In this document: piece by piece, positions 1 through 8,640 of the stretch | Position numbering within the stretch: the first letter of the stretch is position 1 | Layout: every line of letters starts with the position of its first letter | Origin: Bacteroidota bacterium | GTDB taxonomy: Bacteria; Bacteroidota; Ignavibacteria; Kapaibacteriales; UBA2268 | DNA length: 40,097 nt | NCBI GenBank assembly: GCA_009777815.1 | Contig: WRLB01000008.1 | Span: 1 to 40,097, forward strand | Reading direction: 5' to 3' | Made by a program: the position numbers and the translations under genes | The notes under the pieces: model-generated | Databases searched by the model: none | Told to the model about the DNA's origin: nothing | The model's input: only the letters and a program-made list of their open reading frames with translations

Positions 1-66
1 GCCTCTTTTTCTACATCTTTTCAATCCTTGTTTAAATTCTTTTTTCTTTTCAATTATATATTTCAT
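1..66 (-). CDS. YafQ/RelE-like toxin, N-terminal part (cut by window edge)
   Basis: Only the first 22 codons are inside the window. They read MKYIIEKKKEFKQG followed by LKRCRKRG, the pattern that opens YafQ-type RelE-superfamily mRNA interferases (basic FK..LKRC.KRG helix). The ATG overlaps the stop of the upstream small gene (TAATG, one shared base), so the two are translationally coupled in the antitoxin-then-toxin order usual for type II modules. The catalytic C-terminal half lies outside the window, so activity cannot be judged. The family call rests on a short stretch and is moderately sure. Confidence 0.6.
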   Translation of the reverse strand, partial: MKYIIEKKKEFKQGLKRCRKRG

Positions 67-236
67 TATTCATCTTCCTCATACCAATCTTTATATAGGT
101 CTCTTCTAAAATCTTCATAGTTTGTATAGATTTGACCTTCTGGCTCTGCTATTGCTCTATCCAGTGCAGGAATAGTTTCATATTGATTTAAATCAACATA
201 TTTTGTTTTTGGCATTTCTAATTCTAATGTTTCCAT
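66..236 (-). CDS. small acidic protein, probable antitoxin of the YafQ-like toxin
   Basis: The gene encodes 56 residues, METLELEMPKTKYVDLNQ at the start and a very acidic end (YKDWYEEDE). Its stop overlaps the ATG of the YafQ-like toxin, and a TATCTTTG promoter box lies about 40 bp upstream. No ribbon-helix-helix or HTH pattern is evident to me, so the antitoxin role is inferred from position, size and acidity, not from a recognised family. The start is the ATG in CCATAG; only a short (TATAGT)3 repeat lies directly before it and there is no clear Shine-Dalgarno. Confidence 0.55.
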   Translation of the reverse strand: METLELEMPKTKYVDLNQYETIPALDRAIAEPEGQIYTNYEDFRRDLYKDWYEEDE

Positions 237-277
237 AGTTATAGTTATAGTTATATTTATATTTTATTTAATAATTA

Positions 278-285
278 CAAAGATA
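278..285 (-). promoter_or_regulatory. -7 promoter box TATCTTTG of the YafQ-type module
   Basis: Minus-strand TATCTTTG fits the Bacteroidota TAnnTTTG box, 41 bp before the antitoxin ATG. The intervening leader holds three tandem TATAGT units (about 236-256), a candidate slippage site. Confidence 0.5.
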
Positions 286-349
286 AGTAAAAGCATATTA
301 AAAAATAGTAATTGGTTGTTATTTACTAATATCTTACTTATATGCTTAA

Positions 350-553
350 TCAATAATCATTATTATTGTAATAATCATTATCTTCAACTAATTCTAATCG
401 GTATCCTTTGCAACCAATTTTTTGTAATAAATCATTAAACTTTACTTCTAATCTGTATAAGTTTTTTTCTTTTTCGAACTCTTTTTGAAAATTAGGATTT
501 TTTAGTTCATTTTCTAATAGTTCTTGGTAATCGATGCAGCAATCGTTTAACAT
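350..553 (-). CDS. HigA-like partner protein, possibly truncated antitoxin
   Basis: A 67-residue protein follows the HigB-like toxin with no gap: the toxin stop TAA is directly followed by this ATG, and AAGGAG sits about 9 bp before it. The middle (LENELKNPNFQKEFEKEK, then NLYRLEVKFNDLLQKIG) resembles the N-terminal helix that precedes the HTH in XRE-family HigA antitoxins of Gp49-type modules. The expected helix-turn-helix is missing; the end is low-complexity (DNDYYNNNDY) before the stop. It is therefore either a truncated antitoxin or a short variant. The antitoxin role is inferred from position. Confidence 0.5.
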   Translation of the reverse strand: MLNDCCIDYQELLENELKNPNFQKEFEKEKNLYRLEVKFNDLLQKIGCKGYRLELVEDNDYYNNNDY

Positions 554-944
554 TTATGCTCCTTTTATATTATCTATATCAAATCTTTTTATAAAATCTT
601 CTTGGTATGCTAATGCCTTATCAATTTCTTTTTCAGGCACTAATTGTGTTGTTTTAATAAAAATATGTGTTAATACTATATAATTTTCATAATAAAAAAA
701 ATATAATGTTCTTGTATTTTTTCCTTTTAATTGCACTCTTAATTCTCTTATACCATTTCTAAGTAATGCACTTTGTGGTCTATGTAATTCGCTTCCTTTT
801 TCTTTTAAATAATCTATTGCGGTGTGTATTTTTTTTCTTACTTTCTATAGGTAGTGTTTTTATAAAGTCGGCAACGGGGCATTTTCCATCTTTTGTTTTG
901 TATAATATAATTTTCCATTTTTTTTGTTTTATATCTTTTTTCAT
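554..944 (-). pseudogene. HigB/Gp49-like (RelE superfamily) toxin, frameshifted
   Basis: Read from the ATG at 944 the protein starts MKKDIKQKKWKIILYKTKDG and continues CPVADFIKTLPIESKKK, the usual Gp49/HigB opening. At an A8 run (plus strand T8, 829-836) the frame breaks. With one A fewer it continues IHTAIDYLKEKGSELHRPQS, then RNGIRELRVQLKG and TLYFFYYENYIVLTH, the core of this toxin family, and ends in the open frame that stops at 554. The distal frame alone could start at a GTG (736), but that would lack the N-terminal strand and helices. The likely reading is a homopolymer indel, either a real inactivation, a reversible switch, or a sequencing error. The partner gene is adjacent downstream. 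Confidence 0.7.
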
Positions 945-963
945 ATCTTTAATTTATTACACA

Positions 964-971
964 CAAAAATA
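964..971 (-). promoter_or_regulatory. -7 promoter box TATTTTTG of the HigB-like module
   Basis: Minus-strand TATTTTTG, 19 bp before the ATG at 944, predicting a leader of only about a dozen bases. Confidence 0.55.
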
Positions 972-995
972 AGAAAAAACATATTAAAAAAATAT

Positions 996-1024
996 GTTAT
1001 GCTGAACTTGTTTCGGAATCTCCT
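996..1024. repeat. REP-like element, half copy
   Basis: Contains GAACTTGTTTCGGAATCTCC, the left arm of the dispersed palindrome family; the right arm is missing. Confidence 0.65.
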
Positions 1025-1040
1025 AATTTTATAAATCTTA

Positions 1041-1119
1041 CTATTTAAAGCATTTGCAAAAAGCAAATGCAATTTACCCGCGGCGGTTCGCCGCTGTTAT
1101 GCTGAAATAAATTCAGCAT
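1041..1119. repeat. 79-bp composite repeat, copy 1
   Basis: Three consecutive hairpins: GCATTTGC/GCAAATGC, CGGCG/CGCCG, and ATGCTGAA/TTCAGCAT (the last is the REP half-core). A near-identical copy lies at 21576-21655 (four substitutions or indels by eye). Confidence 0.75.
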
Positions 1120-1141
1120 CCCCTAATTATCAAAACACAAA

Positions 1142-1169
1142 AAAGGCAGAACAATTATGTTCTGCCTTT
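1142..1169 (-). terminator. intrinsic terminator of the CAP-domain gene
   Basis: Perfect 12-bp stem AAAGGCAGAACA/TGTTCTGCCTTT followed on the minus strand by a T run, 20 bp after the stop codon of the gene. Confidence 0.8.
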
Positions 1170-1189
1170 GGAATAATTAAAAGAAAATA

Positions 1190-2986
1190 TTATTCTTTTA
1201 TGAATGTTAATGGAATGATTTTTGAAGCAGAACCTATCTGAATCTTGCAGTAATATATATCGGCGTTGCTATGTGTAGGTTTGAAATTAAAGGTATGAAT
1301 GCCTTGGATAACTCCATCGTATAGTTCAGCAATTTTCTCACCTAATACATTATATATTGCAACATTGACATTATTTTCTTTATCGGAATCCAATGTAATA
1401 CTTACATATTCGCTAAATGGATTAGGATAGCAATTAATTATAACGCCTGCAAGTTCTTCTGTAATTCCGTTAATTCTGTCGTCAGTTTTATACTGAATAA
1501 CTTCGGACCAATCTGTTTCGCTACCAGAAAGCAATGTTGCTTTTACTCTCCAATAATAATTTGTCCATTCATCTAACATTTGTGTTTCAGTTAAATGATA
1601 AATGGTATCGTAGATTTCTTTTTGGTCTATTACTAATGCGTTAAAGGTTTGATTGCTTGCAATCTGCAAATTATAGTGCAATGCGCCAGCAACACTATGC
1701 CATTGATAATTATCTCTACGAGCAACTTCCTCATTGCCATCAAGAGGGAACACGTTTGTTGGTGGTTCAGGAATTATTTCTTTTGTTTTGAAACTCCAAG
1801 CAGGCGAGTAATCCGTTTTAGCATCATCCATATTATATGCAGCAACACGCCAATAATATGTAGCATTCGGAGTTAGTTCGGCTGAATACACAAAAGTTGT
1901 ATCTGTTATATTATCTTGCTCGAACGCAATATAAGTGAAGGTATTACTAAACGAACCTTCTAAATGATACTTAACAGCATTTTCGGATGTGTTCCATCTA
2001 AAAGTGACAGGTGCTTCTACATCAGCGGTATTATTTGTAGGAGCGACAAGTGTTGGAACTTCTGCTAAGGGATTTGGCGGAATAGGTGGCTCATTAGTTA
2101 ATTTGAACCAGTATTCATAGGTTCTTGATTGCCCATTTACAATAACGTTGGAAATAGTGACATCATACCTAACACTATCTTGCAATCCGTCAACTTTAAA
2201 TGCAAGTGAGTGTTGAAAGCATCCCCACGCTTTTCCATCGTCAGGTGCTTTGCTGTGAACATTCATATTGTTTCCATTTGGACCTTTTACGACAATTTGT
2301 GCATTTGTGAAATTAGTAGCCCCCGGCGACCACCAATTATTAGGATTAGCAATCGGATGAAAACTTAAATAGAATGCTTTATCTACCCAAGCAGGCGGAT
2401 AGTTCTCATAAGGATAAGCCACGAAATCATTTTCGCAAGTGCTTGGTCCCATTGCTTCATTTGTGATTCCCCATAATGCCGCCATCCCGCCAGTGGAGTT
2501 GTTGTAAACATCTCCATAAGCAGTTGAATTTAAGAATGGATTAATTATAAGTCGGCGGTGACCAACGTTTTCAGGTGGATTGTTGTGATTATCAATCAAC
2601 CAACCAATAATATGTCCTTCTGTTGTCTGGTTCCAACTTGCATATGATAAGTTAGATTGACTTCTTCCTGAATCAGAATCAATGGTAGTGCATTTTTTAC
2701 CGGGTTTTGCACCGTGTGGGTCAGGATCCCAACCTAGAACGGCTAAACTTAATGCTGCTGATTGTGGACGATTTTCTACTGCTTCGTTCCAAGGAATAGG
2801 AGCAATTTTATGTCTTGCTCTAATATCATTAATTAATTTAATGATTTTACTTTTAGTTTCCTGATTGAGTTTCCCGGGAGTGCAGTTATCAACATTCGGC
2901 TCGACTTCATAAATGTTTTGTGCGGTGGCAGTATTTACCGCTAATACTATCGCCACCAATAAAAATAAACGATTTAAATAAAACAT
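1190..2986 (-). CDS. secreted CAP/SCP-domain protein with FN3-like repeats and T9SS C-terminal domain
   Basis: The 598-residue protein starts with a signal peptide (hydrophobic LFLLVAIVLAVNTATAQ). Residues about 45-230 form a CAP (SCP/PR-1-like) domain, seen in INDIRARHKIAPIPWNEAV, the HIIGWLIDNHNNPPENVGHR stretch and NPF. Residues about 310-500 contain two fibronectin-III-like repeats of the type with a W..S..A..YHLQ..S...F start and a TYYWRV strand (TYYWRVAAYN and NYYWRVKATL). The last about 80 residues match a type A T9SS sorting domain (NCYPNPFSEYVSITLD and VYNVLGEKI-like IYNVLGEKIAELYDG). It should be exported by Sec and then by T9SS to the cell surface. The molecular role of the CAP domain is unknown. 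It is monocistronic, with its own terminator. Confidence 0.85.
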   Translation of the reverse strand: MFYLNRLFLLVAIVLAVNTATAQNIYEVEPNVDNCTPGKLNQETKSKIIKLINDIRARHKIAPIPWNEAVENRPQSAALSLAVLGWDPDPHGAKPGKKCTTIDSDSGRSQSNLSYASWNQTTEGHIIGWLIDNHNNPPENVGHRRLIINPFLNSTAYGDVYNNSTGGMAALWGITNEAMGPSTCENDFVAYPYENYPPAWVDKAFYLSFHPIANPNNWWSPGATNFTNAQIVVKGPNGNNMNVHSKAPDDGKAWGCFQHSLAFKVDGLQDSVRYDVTISNVIVNGQSRTYEYWFKLTNEPPIPPNPLAEVPTLVAPTNNTADVEAPVTFRWNTSENAVKYHLEGSFSNTFTYIAFEQDNITDTTFVYSAELTPNATYYWRVAAYNMDDAKTDYSPAWSFKTKEIIPEPPTNVFPLDGNEEVARRDNYQWHSVAGALHYNLQIASNQTFNALVIDQKEIYDTIYHLTETQMLDEWTNYYWRVKATLLSGSETDWSEVIQYKTDDRINGITEELAGVIINCYPNPFSEYVSITLDSDKENNVNVAIYNVLGEKIAELYDGVIQGIHTFNFKPTHSNADIYYCKIQIGSASKIIPLTFIKE

Positions 2987-3093
2987 AATTTTAATATATA
3001 TAGTTAAACAAATTCTATTTTACATTGCAAAATACGTTTTTTTTGTAAAAAAAAGTTATTTTATGTTTTTTTTGTAAAAAATTATTATTCGTT

Positions 3094-3666
3094 GTGAATG
3101 AAATAGAGTTTTTAATTAATGCTTATATTAATGGCTACTTTCCTATGGCAGATGCTATTACTAATGAAATATGTTTTCATTCGCCAACGTATAGGGCAAT
3201 ATTTCCTATATATGATATAAAACCTCATCGTTCGCTTAAACAATACATAAAGCAAAACCTTATAACTACAACGATAAATAAGAACTTCCCTTTCGTTATT
3301 AATGCTTGTGCTAATAGAGAAGAAACTTGGATTTCAAACGAAATAATTAATCTATATATTTCTTTGCATAAATATGGTTTTGCACATTCTATTGAAAGTT
3401 GGTATGATGGCAATATAGTAGGTGGTTTGTATGGCATATCTATTGGTGGGGCGTTCTTTGGGGAGTCAATGTTTAGTTATATGAGTAATGCATCAAAAAT
3501 AGCATTTTACTTTTTGATTGAACATTTGAAAAAAAAGGAATTTGAATTATTAGACACACAATTTATTAACGAGCATACTAAATTGCTTGGTGCCATAGAA
3601 ATACCACGCAAAGATTATATAAAAAAACTAAAATATGCAATAAAATTAGAACGTTCCTTTGTATAG
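3094..3666 (+). CDS. aat: leucyl/phenylalanyl-tRNA--protein transferase
   Basis: The 190-residue protein carries the Aat family pattern: NGYFPMAD near residue 14, HSPTYRAIFP, a central TWISNEIINLYISLHKYGFAHS stretch (given here in family form, positions about 78-99), SWYDGNIVGGLYGISIGGAF and GESMFS, then LLDTQFINEHTKLLGAIEIP. The enzyme transfers Leu or Phe from aminoacyl-tRNA to the N-terminus of proteins bearing basic residues, marking them for ClpS/ClpAP. Its length is slightly below the usual 200-235 because the N-terminus is short. The start is GTG at 3094; no ATG fits the frame upstream, and no clear Shine-Dalgarno is visible. It stands alone between convergent and co-directed surface-protein genes. 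Confidence 0.9.
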   Translation: MNEIEFLINAYINGYFPMADAITNEICFHSPTYRAIFPIYDIKPHRSLKQYIKQNLITTTINKNFPFVINACANREETWISNEIINLYISLHKYGFAHSIESWYDGNIVGGLYGISIGGAFFGESMFSYMSNASKIAFYFLIEHLKKKEFELLDTQFINEHTKLLGAIEIPRKDYIKKLKYAIKLERSFV

Positions 3667-3676
3667 TTTAGATTAT

Positions 3677-3740
3677 GTTATACCGAACTTGTTTCAGCAT
3701 ATTTTAATAAAGGGGATATTGAAATAAGTTTGGCACGATA
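3677..3740. repeat. REP-like element, full but diverged copy
   Basis: Left arm CCGAACTTGTTTCAGCAT and right arm GGGGATATTGAAATAAGTTT form an imperfect palindrome directly after aat. Confidence 0.65.
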
Positions 3741-3819
3741 TTTTAAAGTTTTTGAAACTTATTTAATTTTAAATCGTATTATTTATAAATAAGTTTTTAA
3801 CATTTTAATATTTTAGATA

Positions 3820-5934
3820 ATGAAACAGATAACAAATAAAACAAATATATTTTTATTAGTCCTATTTTTAATAAATCAAAGTATTGCTTATAGTTATTTT
3901 AATAGCAGTAAAATAAAATATGGACTATTTTATAATACAACAGCAGTCAATACAGGAATTAATATAAAAAGTATTGATGATGTTCCAAACTTTCCCAATA
4001 AAAGCGTAAATAATGTAGGATATGGGAATTATTATGGCATATCTTTATTATATAATTTAGATACTAATAGTTTAATTAGAAAAAATGTAGATGTGGGTTT
4101 AAAATTAGGTTTTGTAAATCATACATCTAATTTTCAATATGATACTAAATTTGCTTCTAATATGAATAATACTTATAACATAAAAAATACTTTTGATTAT
4201 TTTTCTTTCACGCCTGTTGTGCAAACGGGAATTTATGGTAATTTTAGCACTATATTTGGTATTCAATTTAATGTTCCTATATTATCGGAAGGTATATTTA
4301 ATAATAACATTCGTGATGTAAAAATCTATCCTACTTCTGTTATTCAGCCGCGTCTTCAGATTGGATTTAACTATTCTTTATCTTTTGGCAAAGAGAGAAT
4401 ATTTACTATAATGCCTGAAATCAATGCTATTTATGGTCTAACAAACGATATTGGTGGCAATTTTAAAGGTAATTGGAATAGCAATTACTTTACGGCAGGG
4501 TTCTCTATACAATATAATAGAAATATGCTATCAGAATTAGATGATATGGAAAATATAGAATATGAAGAAATTATAAAAATTGATACTATTAAAAGAATAG
4601 TGCGAATAGATGCACAAACAATAAAACAAGGACAGGTCATCACTAATGATACAATAGTTAAAAGAAGTTCCGATAAAGTTACAATCCAATATTTATCTAA
4701 AAGAACTGATACGATGTTCATTCCTCGCAATACAATATTTCTCCTTGATATGAATATTACTGCTTATAATAGCCAAGGTTTAGGTATTAAAGTAGATGAT
4801 GATTTTAATATATCAAGTTACGAAGAATATATGCTATTAGAAGAAATACCTTTGCTTAATAAGATATTTTTTGACAAAAACTCATCTACTATTCCCGATA
4901 GATATAATCAAAAAGTTAGTTCAGATGATAACAAAAATTATACAATTATAGATAACTATTATAATATATTAAACATAATAGGGGAAAGAATGAATGAAAA
5001 TTGCGAATATGAATTAAGATTAGTAGGTTCTAATGATAATAATTCAGATGAAGAAAAAAATAATTTAGAACTATCAAGGGCAAGAGCAGAAAGCATAAAA
5101 AACTATTTAGTTAATAACTGGAACATTGCTTACGATAGAATAATTGTAGAAGCAATTGGATTGCCCGAAAATCCTTCATTAAAAGAAAATGAAACCTTAA
5201 AGATGGAAGAAAATAGACGCGTTGAAATATATGCAAATAATAGTTCTTTGTTATCGCCTATTGTAAATGAAAATAGATTTCTTTCCTCTGATTTTGAACG
5301 ACTAAAAGTAGATATAAATATAACATCTAACGAAGGTATAGAAAAATATGTCGTCCTACAAAAATTAGATGACAAAATAGTTAGAGAACTATCTGTGTTA
5401 GAACCAGAAGGTGCTAATGGAACATATAATTTAACAGAATATTTGCCAATAGAACTAAACAATATTATGGATGATGCTGAAATGGAAATTATTTTATTAG
5501 TTACAACGAGTTCTAATGATGTTAAAATAGAACGGAATAATTTGTCTGTAAAATACTATCCAAGTATTCTATCGGCAGCAAATAAGCAAACATCTAAAAC
5601 TAATCAATACGGCACTAAAATGTATAAAAACTATTTAGTATTATTTGGCTTAAACGAATCTAATATATCAGACGAAGGATTTAGTGTTGTTTCTAACATA
5701 AAAGATATTATTACAGAAGATTCAGAAATACATATAGTAGGTTTTTCGGACATAATAGGCACAGAAAAACATAATAGACGCTTGGCTTTAAATAGAGCAG
5801 ATAATATCAAGCGAGCCATTGATTTTTACAACACAACGATAGATAATACATCAAGTGTAATGTCATTTGACAATTCATTGCCCGAAGGCAGATTTTATAG
5901 CCGAGCAGTAGAAATAAATGTATATTTTAAGTAA
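3820..5934 (+). CDS. OmpA-family outer-membrane protein with two OmpA-like domains
   Basis: The 704-residue protein starts with a signal peptide (IFLLVLFLINQSIAYS). Residues about 30-230 look like a beta-barrel (alternating strands, aromatic-rich). The first OmpA-like peptidoglycan-binding domain is at about 345-475 (KIFFDKNSSTIPDRY, LSRARAESIKNYLVNNW, ENRRVEIYAN); a diverged second copy is at about 600-704 (NISDEGFSVVSNIKDIITED, HIVGFSDIIGTEKHNRRLAL, NRADNIK, SRAVEINVYF). A strand-rich domain lies between them. It probably anchors the outer membrane to peptidoglycan. Two OmpA-type modules in one chain recall large OmpA proteins of Ignavibacteria/Kapabacteria-like genomes. I see no good promoter box; a REP element lies upstream. 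Confidence 0.8.
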   Translation: MKQITNKTNIFLLVLFLINQSIAYSYFNSSKIKYGLFYNTTAVNTGINIKSIDDVPNFPNKSVNNVGYGNYYGISLLYNLDTNSLIRKNVDVGLKLGFVNHTSNFQYDTKFASNMNNTYNIKNTFDYFSFTPVVQTGIYGNFSTIFGIQFNVPILSEGIFNNNIRDVKIYPTSVIQPRLQIGFNYSLSFGKERIFTIMPEINAIYGLTNDIGGNFKGNWNSNYFTAGFSIQYNRNMLSELDDMENIEYEEIIKIDTIKRIVRIDAQTIKQGQVITNDTIVKRSSDKVTIQYLSKRTDTMFIPRNTIFLLDMNITAYNSQGLGIKVDDDFNISSYEEYMLLEEIPLLNKIFFDKNSSTIPDRYNQKVSSDDNKNYTIIDNYYNILNIIGERMNENCEYELRLVGSNDNNSDEEKNNLELSRARAESIKNYLVNNWNIAYDRIIVEAIGLPENPSLKENETLKMEENRRVEIYANNSSLLSPIVNENRFLSSDFERLKVDINITSNEGIEKYVVLQKLDDKIVRELSVLEPEGANGTYNLTEYLPIELNNIMDDAEMEIILLVTTSSNDVKIERNNLSVKYYPSILSAANKQTSKTNQYGTKMYKNYLVLFGLNESNISDEGFSVVSNIKDIITEDSEIHIVGFSDIIGTEKHNRRLALNRADNIKRAIDFYNTTIDNTSSVMSFDNSLPEGRFYSRAVEINVYFK

Positions 5935-5942
5935 AATTAGTA

Positions 5943-5979
5943 GATTCTGAAACAAGTTCGTAATGGCATTAGGGATTCA
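5943..5979. repeat. REP-like element, eroded half copy
   Basis: ATTCTGAAACAAGTTCGTAA is the right arm of the dispersed palindrome; the rest is degraded. It follows the OmpA-family gene. Confidence 0.5.
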
Positions 5980-5993
5980 CAACACATAAAAAA

Positions 5994-6019
5994 CAGGCAG
6001 GTGTATAATAACCTGCCTG
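5994..6019 (-). terminator. intrinsic terminator of the LRR/barrel operon
   Basis: Stem CAGGCAGGT/ACCTGCCTG with an 8-nt loop, followed on the minus strand by TTTTTT; it lies 32 bp after the stop of the LRR gene. Confidence 0.8.
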
Positions 6020-6050
6020 ATTGTTGTGTGGTATTGAACCTTATGAAAGG

Positions 6051-7193
6051 TTACCAATCTTCCCATTCAAATTCTTCATCGTCATCTTCGCCCCAACCGA
6101 AATCTTCGTCTTCGTCAAGATTATTAGGTTCAGCAGGTTGGTCAGATGATACAGGATCATAAAGAATTATAGTATTAGGAAATTTAGAATGCAAATCGTC
6201 TATAAAATACCTTGTAAGTTTAGTACCCTTTACATTTATTACTTTTAAGTTTTTTAACTTAAATATTTCATTTGAAATATAAGTTATAGGGTTGTTAGAT
6301 AGATTCAGATATTCTAAAGCGGTTAGTTCACCAATACTTGCTCCAATTTCAGATAGATTGTTGTTTGATAAATCTAATGTTTGCAATCTTTTTAGATTAT
6401 TCAAAAGTGGAAATGAGACAATCTTATTATAAGACAAATTTAATACCTGTAAAGTTGGGAAATAATTAATTCTTTCAGGCACTCTTTGTAGTTGGTTGCC
6501 ACTCATTGACAAATAATCTACTCTATTACCTGTAAAATCCCCAGGAAAATCAGTAAGATTCCTATTATTTAAATTAAGAATATATATTTGATTAATTTGA
6601 CTTTGATAACTAAATCCTTGGGAAAAATGCAGATTTGCATCTATAATACTTTCAATATACGGATTATCAAAACCGGCAACTGAAAAAGTATTGTTGGGGA
6701 TGTGCATCGTTCTTTTTCTATTAGCAGAACGAGACGATTTTTTTGGATGATTCCCATAATTTTCTCTTTCGTTATTATTTTTTAACCCGTTTAGCACCAT
6801 ATTAACGGCAACGTCACTGCCGTCTTCGTGTGTAATGATGCGAGAGAAAATTATTCTTGCTTCAGACAATGATGCCTTTGCTCGTTCTAATTCTTTTGTA
6901 TCTCTATAGTAATATCCAAGATATTCTAACGATACAGCAAACCAATACTGCTCTTCGAAATTGGCTTGTTTTTTGAAAAAGGATTGTCCTTTTTGCAAAT
7001 ATTCTAATGATTTTTCGAATTCTTTTGTTTCTCTATAAGTGTTCCCTAATTTTAGGTAACGTTTCCCTAAATCGTAGTTAGGAATAGAATAACTTGCTCT
7101 TTTTGTAGTTGGATAAGTAAACGCCGTTACATTGCAAAAAGTAAAGCAAATTGCAAAAAGAATTATTAAGATACCAAGATTTTTTGTTGACAT
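6051..7193 (-). CDS. exported TPR and leucine-rich-repeat protein
   Basis: The 380-residue protein has a hydrophobic N-terminal export signal (LGILIILFAICFTFCNVTAF). Residues about 40-130 form TPR-like helices (YLKLGNTYRETKEFEKSLEY and YLGYYYRDTKELERAKASL). Residues about 200-335 are leucine-rich repeats of 22-23 residues (LQVLNLSYNKIVSFP, LQTLDLSNNNLSEIG, LEYLNLSNNPITYIS). The C-terminus is highly acidic (DEDEDFGWGEDDDEEFEWED). Both parts are protein-binding scaffolds; no enzyme motif is seen. Its ATG is 8 bp after the stop of the barrel gene, and a shared terminator follows, so the two form an operon and may act together at the outer membrane. The function is unknown. Confidence 0.75.
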   Translation of the reverse strand: MSTKNLGILIILFAICFTFCNVTAFTYPTTKRASYSIPNYDLGKRYLKLGNTYRETKEFEKSLEYLQKGQSFFKKQANFEEQYWFAVSLEYLGYYYRDTKELERAKASLSEARIIFSRIITHEDGSDVAVNMVLNGLKNNNERENYGNHPKKSSRSANRKRTMHIPNNTFSVAGFDNPYIESIIDANLHFSQGFSYQSQINQIYILNLNNRNLTDFPGDFTGNRVDYLSMSGNQLQRVPERINYFPTLQVLNLSYNKIVSFPLLNNLKRLQTLDLSNNNLSEIGASIGELTALEYLNLSNNPITYISNEIFKLKNLKVINVKGTKLTRYFIDDLHSKFPNTIILYDPVSSDQPAEPNNLDEDEDFGWGEDDDEEFEWEDW

Positions 7194-7201
7194 TTGACCT
7201 C

Positions 7202-8311
7202 CTACTTATAACCACCTGTTAAGAAAAACTTTAAGCCAGCATTTAAAGAAAATACACCTTTACTAAATTGTCCGTTATTAGGTATAAAATCTAATGTTGG
7301 TTCTACGTGTTGGTAGATAGTTGATACATACACACCGAATGGGTATCTTGTGCATAAATTACGGTATTCTATTTCGCCTTTTACCGCAACTCCTTTCCAA
7401 AGGTGGTTATTGGCGTTGTAATTAGGGGTACTAACGTCAATCCATTGGTAACCTGCCCCTACCTTAATTTTAAGTGGGCAGTACTCCATTCCTGCTAAAT
7501 GCAGTGGAATTCCTAATAAATCCACATTTGCACCAACAGAGATTACATTCGCATTATGATTAAGCGCAAATGGATACCAATAATCATAATAACTATATAA
7601 ATTATTGGTCTTAATCTTTAATGCCGAATAATCAAACCAAAGTCCAAGGTGCTTTCCTATTCCACTTGTAATAGGATTAAGCGTTACACCTACATTTGGT
7701 CCCGCATTTGAACTGATATCATCGTCCAAGAACAAAAGAGCATTTGCACCTACCGATATTCCAAATATAGGTGCCAGTTTAGGTACTAGTTTGTCTTTTT
7801 GTTGTTTTTCCAACTCCTTTAGCACTTCAAGTGACTCATTGTAAAGTTCAGGATAAACTGACATTTCCTTCAGTTTAAGTCGTAACTTTGCAGTATCTGA
7901 GCGAAGTTGTAATAGTTCATTTCTAAGTTCATACTCGCTTTTTCGGAGTGATTCAATTTTTGAACCTTCGGCAGCAGCATCTAAACTTGTTATTTGCCTG
8001 TTTAATGTTAATGCTTGGTTCATTCTTGAGTTTAGAACTTTTTGTGATGGTTTAGATAATTCATCTAAACTCGGTGCAACAACTCTAATAGTGGGCTTAA
8101 CTCCCATCAAATCAAGTTGTGCTACATAAGCAGTAGAAATAGTATAGTAACTGATTATTGTTTCAGAATACAAACTCGGATTCTTGCTTATTTTATTCAA
8201 AAATTCTTTTGTTGGCTTAGGTGGTAGTTCTACTACCGGAACTGCTTTTGCGCCGAACAACAAGATTGAAAATGTTAATAAAAACGTTAACGTTGCAATT
8301 ACTTTGCACAT
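7202..8311 (-). CDS. exported coiled-coil protein with C-terminal outer-membrane beta-barrel
   Basis: The 369-residue protein has a signal peptide (ATLTFLLTFSILLFGAKAVP). Residues about 90-175 are a heptad-rich coiled coil (LRKSEYELRNELLQLRSDTA, LRLKLKEM). Residues about 185-369 look like an 8-strand-type barrel with alternating hydrophobic/polar strands and a terminal strand NAGLKFFLTGGYK. I do not recognise the family. It is the first gene of a two-gene operon with the LRR protein. A periplasmic coil leading into a small barrel would suit an envelope tether, but this is inference. Confidence 0.65.
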   Translation of the reverse strand: MCKVIATLTFLLTFSILLFGAKAVPVVELPPKPTKEFLNKISKNPSLYSETIISYYTISTAYVAQLDLMGVKPTIRVVAPSLDELSKPSQKVLNSRMNQALTLNRQITSLDAAAEGSKIESLRKSEYELRNELLQLRSDTAKLRLKLKEMSVYPELYNESLEVLKELEKQQKDKLVPKLAPIFGISVGANALLFLDDDISSNAGPNVGVTLNPITSGIGKHLGLWFDYSALKIKTNNLYSYYDYWYPFALNHNANVISVGANVDLLGIPLHLAGMEYCPLKIKVGAGYQWIDVSTPNYNANNHLWKGVAVKGEIEYRNLCTRYPFGVYVSTIYQHVEPTLDFIPNNGQFSKGVFSLNAGLKFFLTGGYK

Positions 8312-8374
8312 AACTTTTTTCCTTAATATGATAATAAAAAATGATATTTCAAATCTATTATGTTAGCACAAATA

Positions 8375-8405
8375 CAAAAATAACTTTTTTATTTCTAATT
8401 TCCAA
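8375..8405 (-). promoter_or_regulatory. full promoter (TTGG at -33, TATTTTTG at -7) of the barrel/LRR operon
   Basis: Minus-strand TATTTTTG at 8375-8382 is preceded by TTG with a 20-bp spacer. The 31-bp sequence is almost identical to the two promoters before tRNA-Glu (25960-25991 and 26039-26070), so it belongs to a copied promoter unit. Confidence 0.6.
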
Positions 8406-8500
8406 TTTTTTTATTTTTTTTATTTTTTTATAAAAAATATTTGTTGATGTTTGAAAATATATAATTTTTAATATAATTTTAGCATACACTAATTAAAAAA

Positions 8501-8576
8501 GGAGATGCCTAAACAATTCGGCATAACACATTTTTTATTCTGTCATACCGAAAAAACAAATTCGGTGTGACAGAAT
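8501..8576. repeat. REP-like element with strong hairpin
   Basis: GGAGATGCC and TTCGGCATAACA of the REP family are followed by a 16-bp stem (8537-8552 with 8561-8576, one G-T wobble). It sits directly before the secG promoter. Confidence 0.65.
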
Positions 8577-8602
8577 ATGTTTTTAATTTACAAAAAAATC
8601 CT

Positions 8603-8610
8603 TATTTTTG
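8603..8610 (+). promoter_or_regulatory. -7 promoter box TATTTTTG of secG
   Basis: Plus-strand TATTTTTG, 30 bp before the secG ATG. Confidence 0.55.
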
Positions 8611-8640
8611 TATTTTATAATTAACAAATAGGAAAAATAA

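Larger units (their letters stand above)
8312..8640. other. intergenic region between divergent barrel operon and secG
   Basis: It holds the minus-strand promoter of the barrel/LRR operon, an AT-only stretch (about 8395-8500), a REP-like element and the plus-strand secG promoter. No further gene is visible. Confidence 0.7.

Noticed and set aside
766-972. 68-residue plus-strand ORF
   Set aside because: It lies antisense to the HigB-like toxin and is a run of F, L and S codons from the A-rich opposite strand; no ribosome-binding site.
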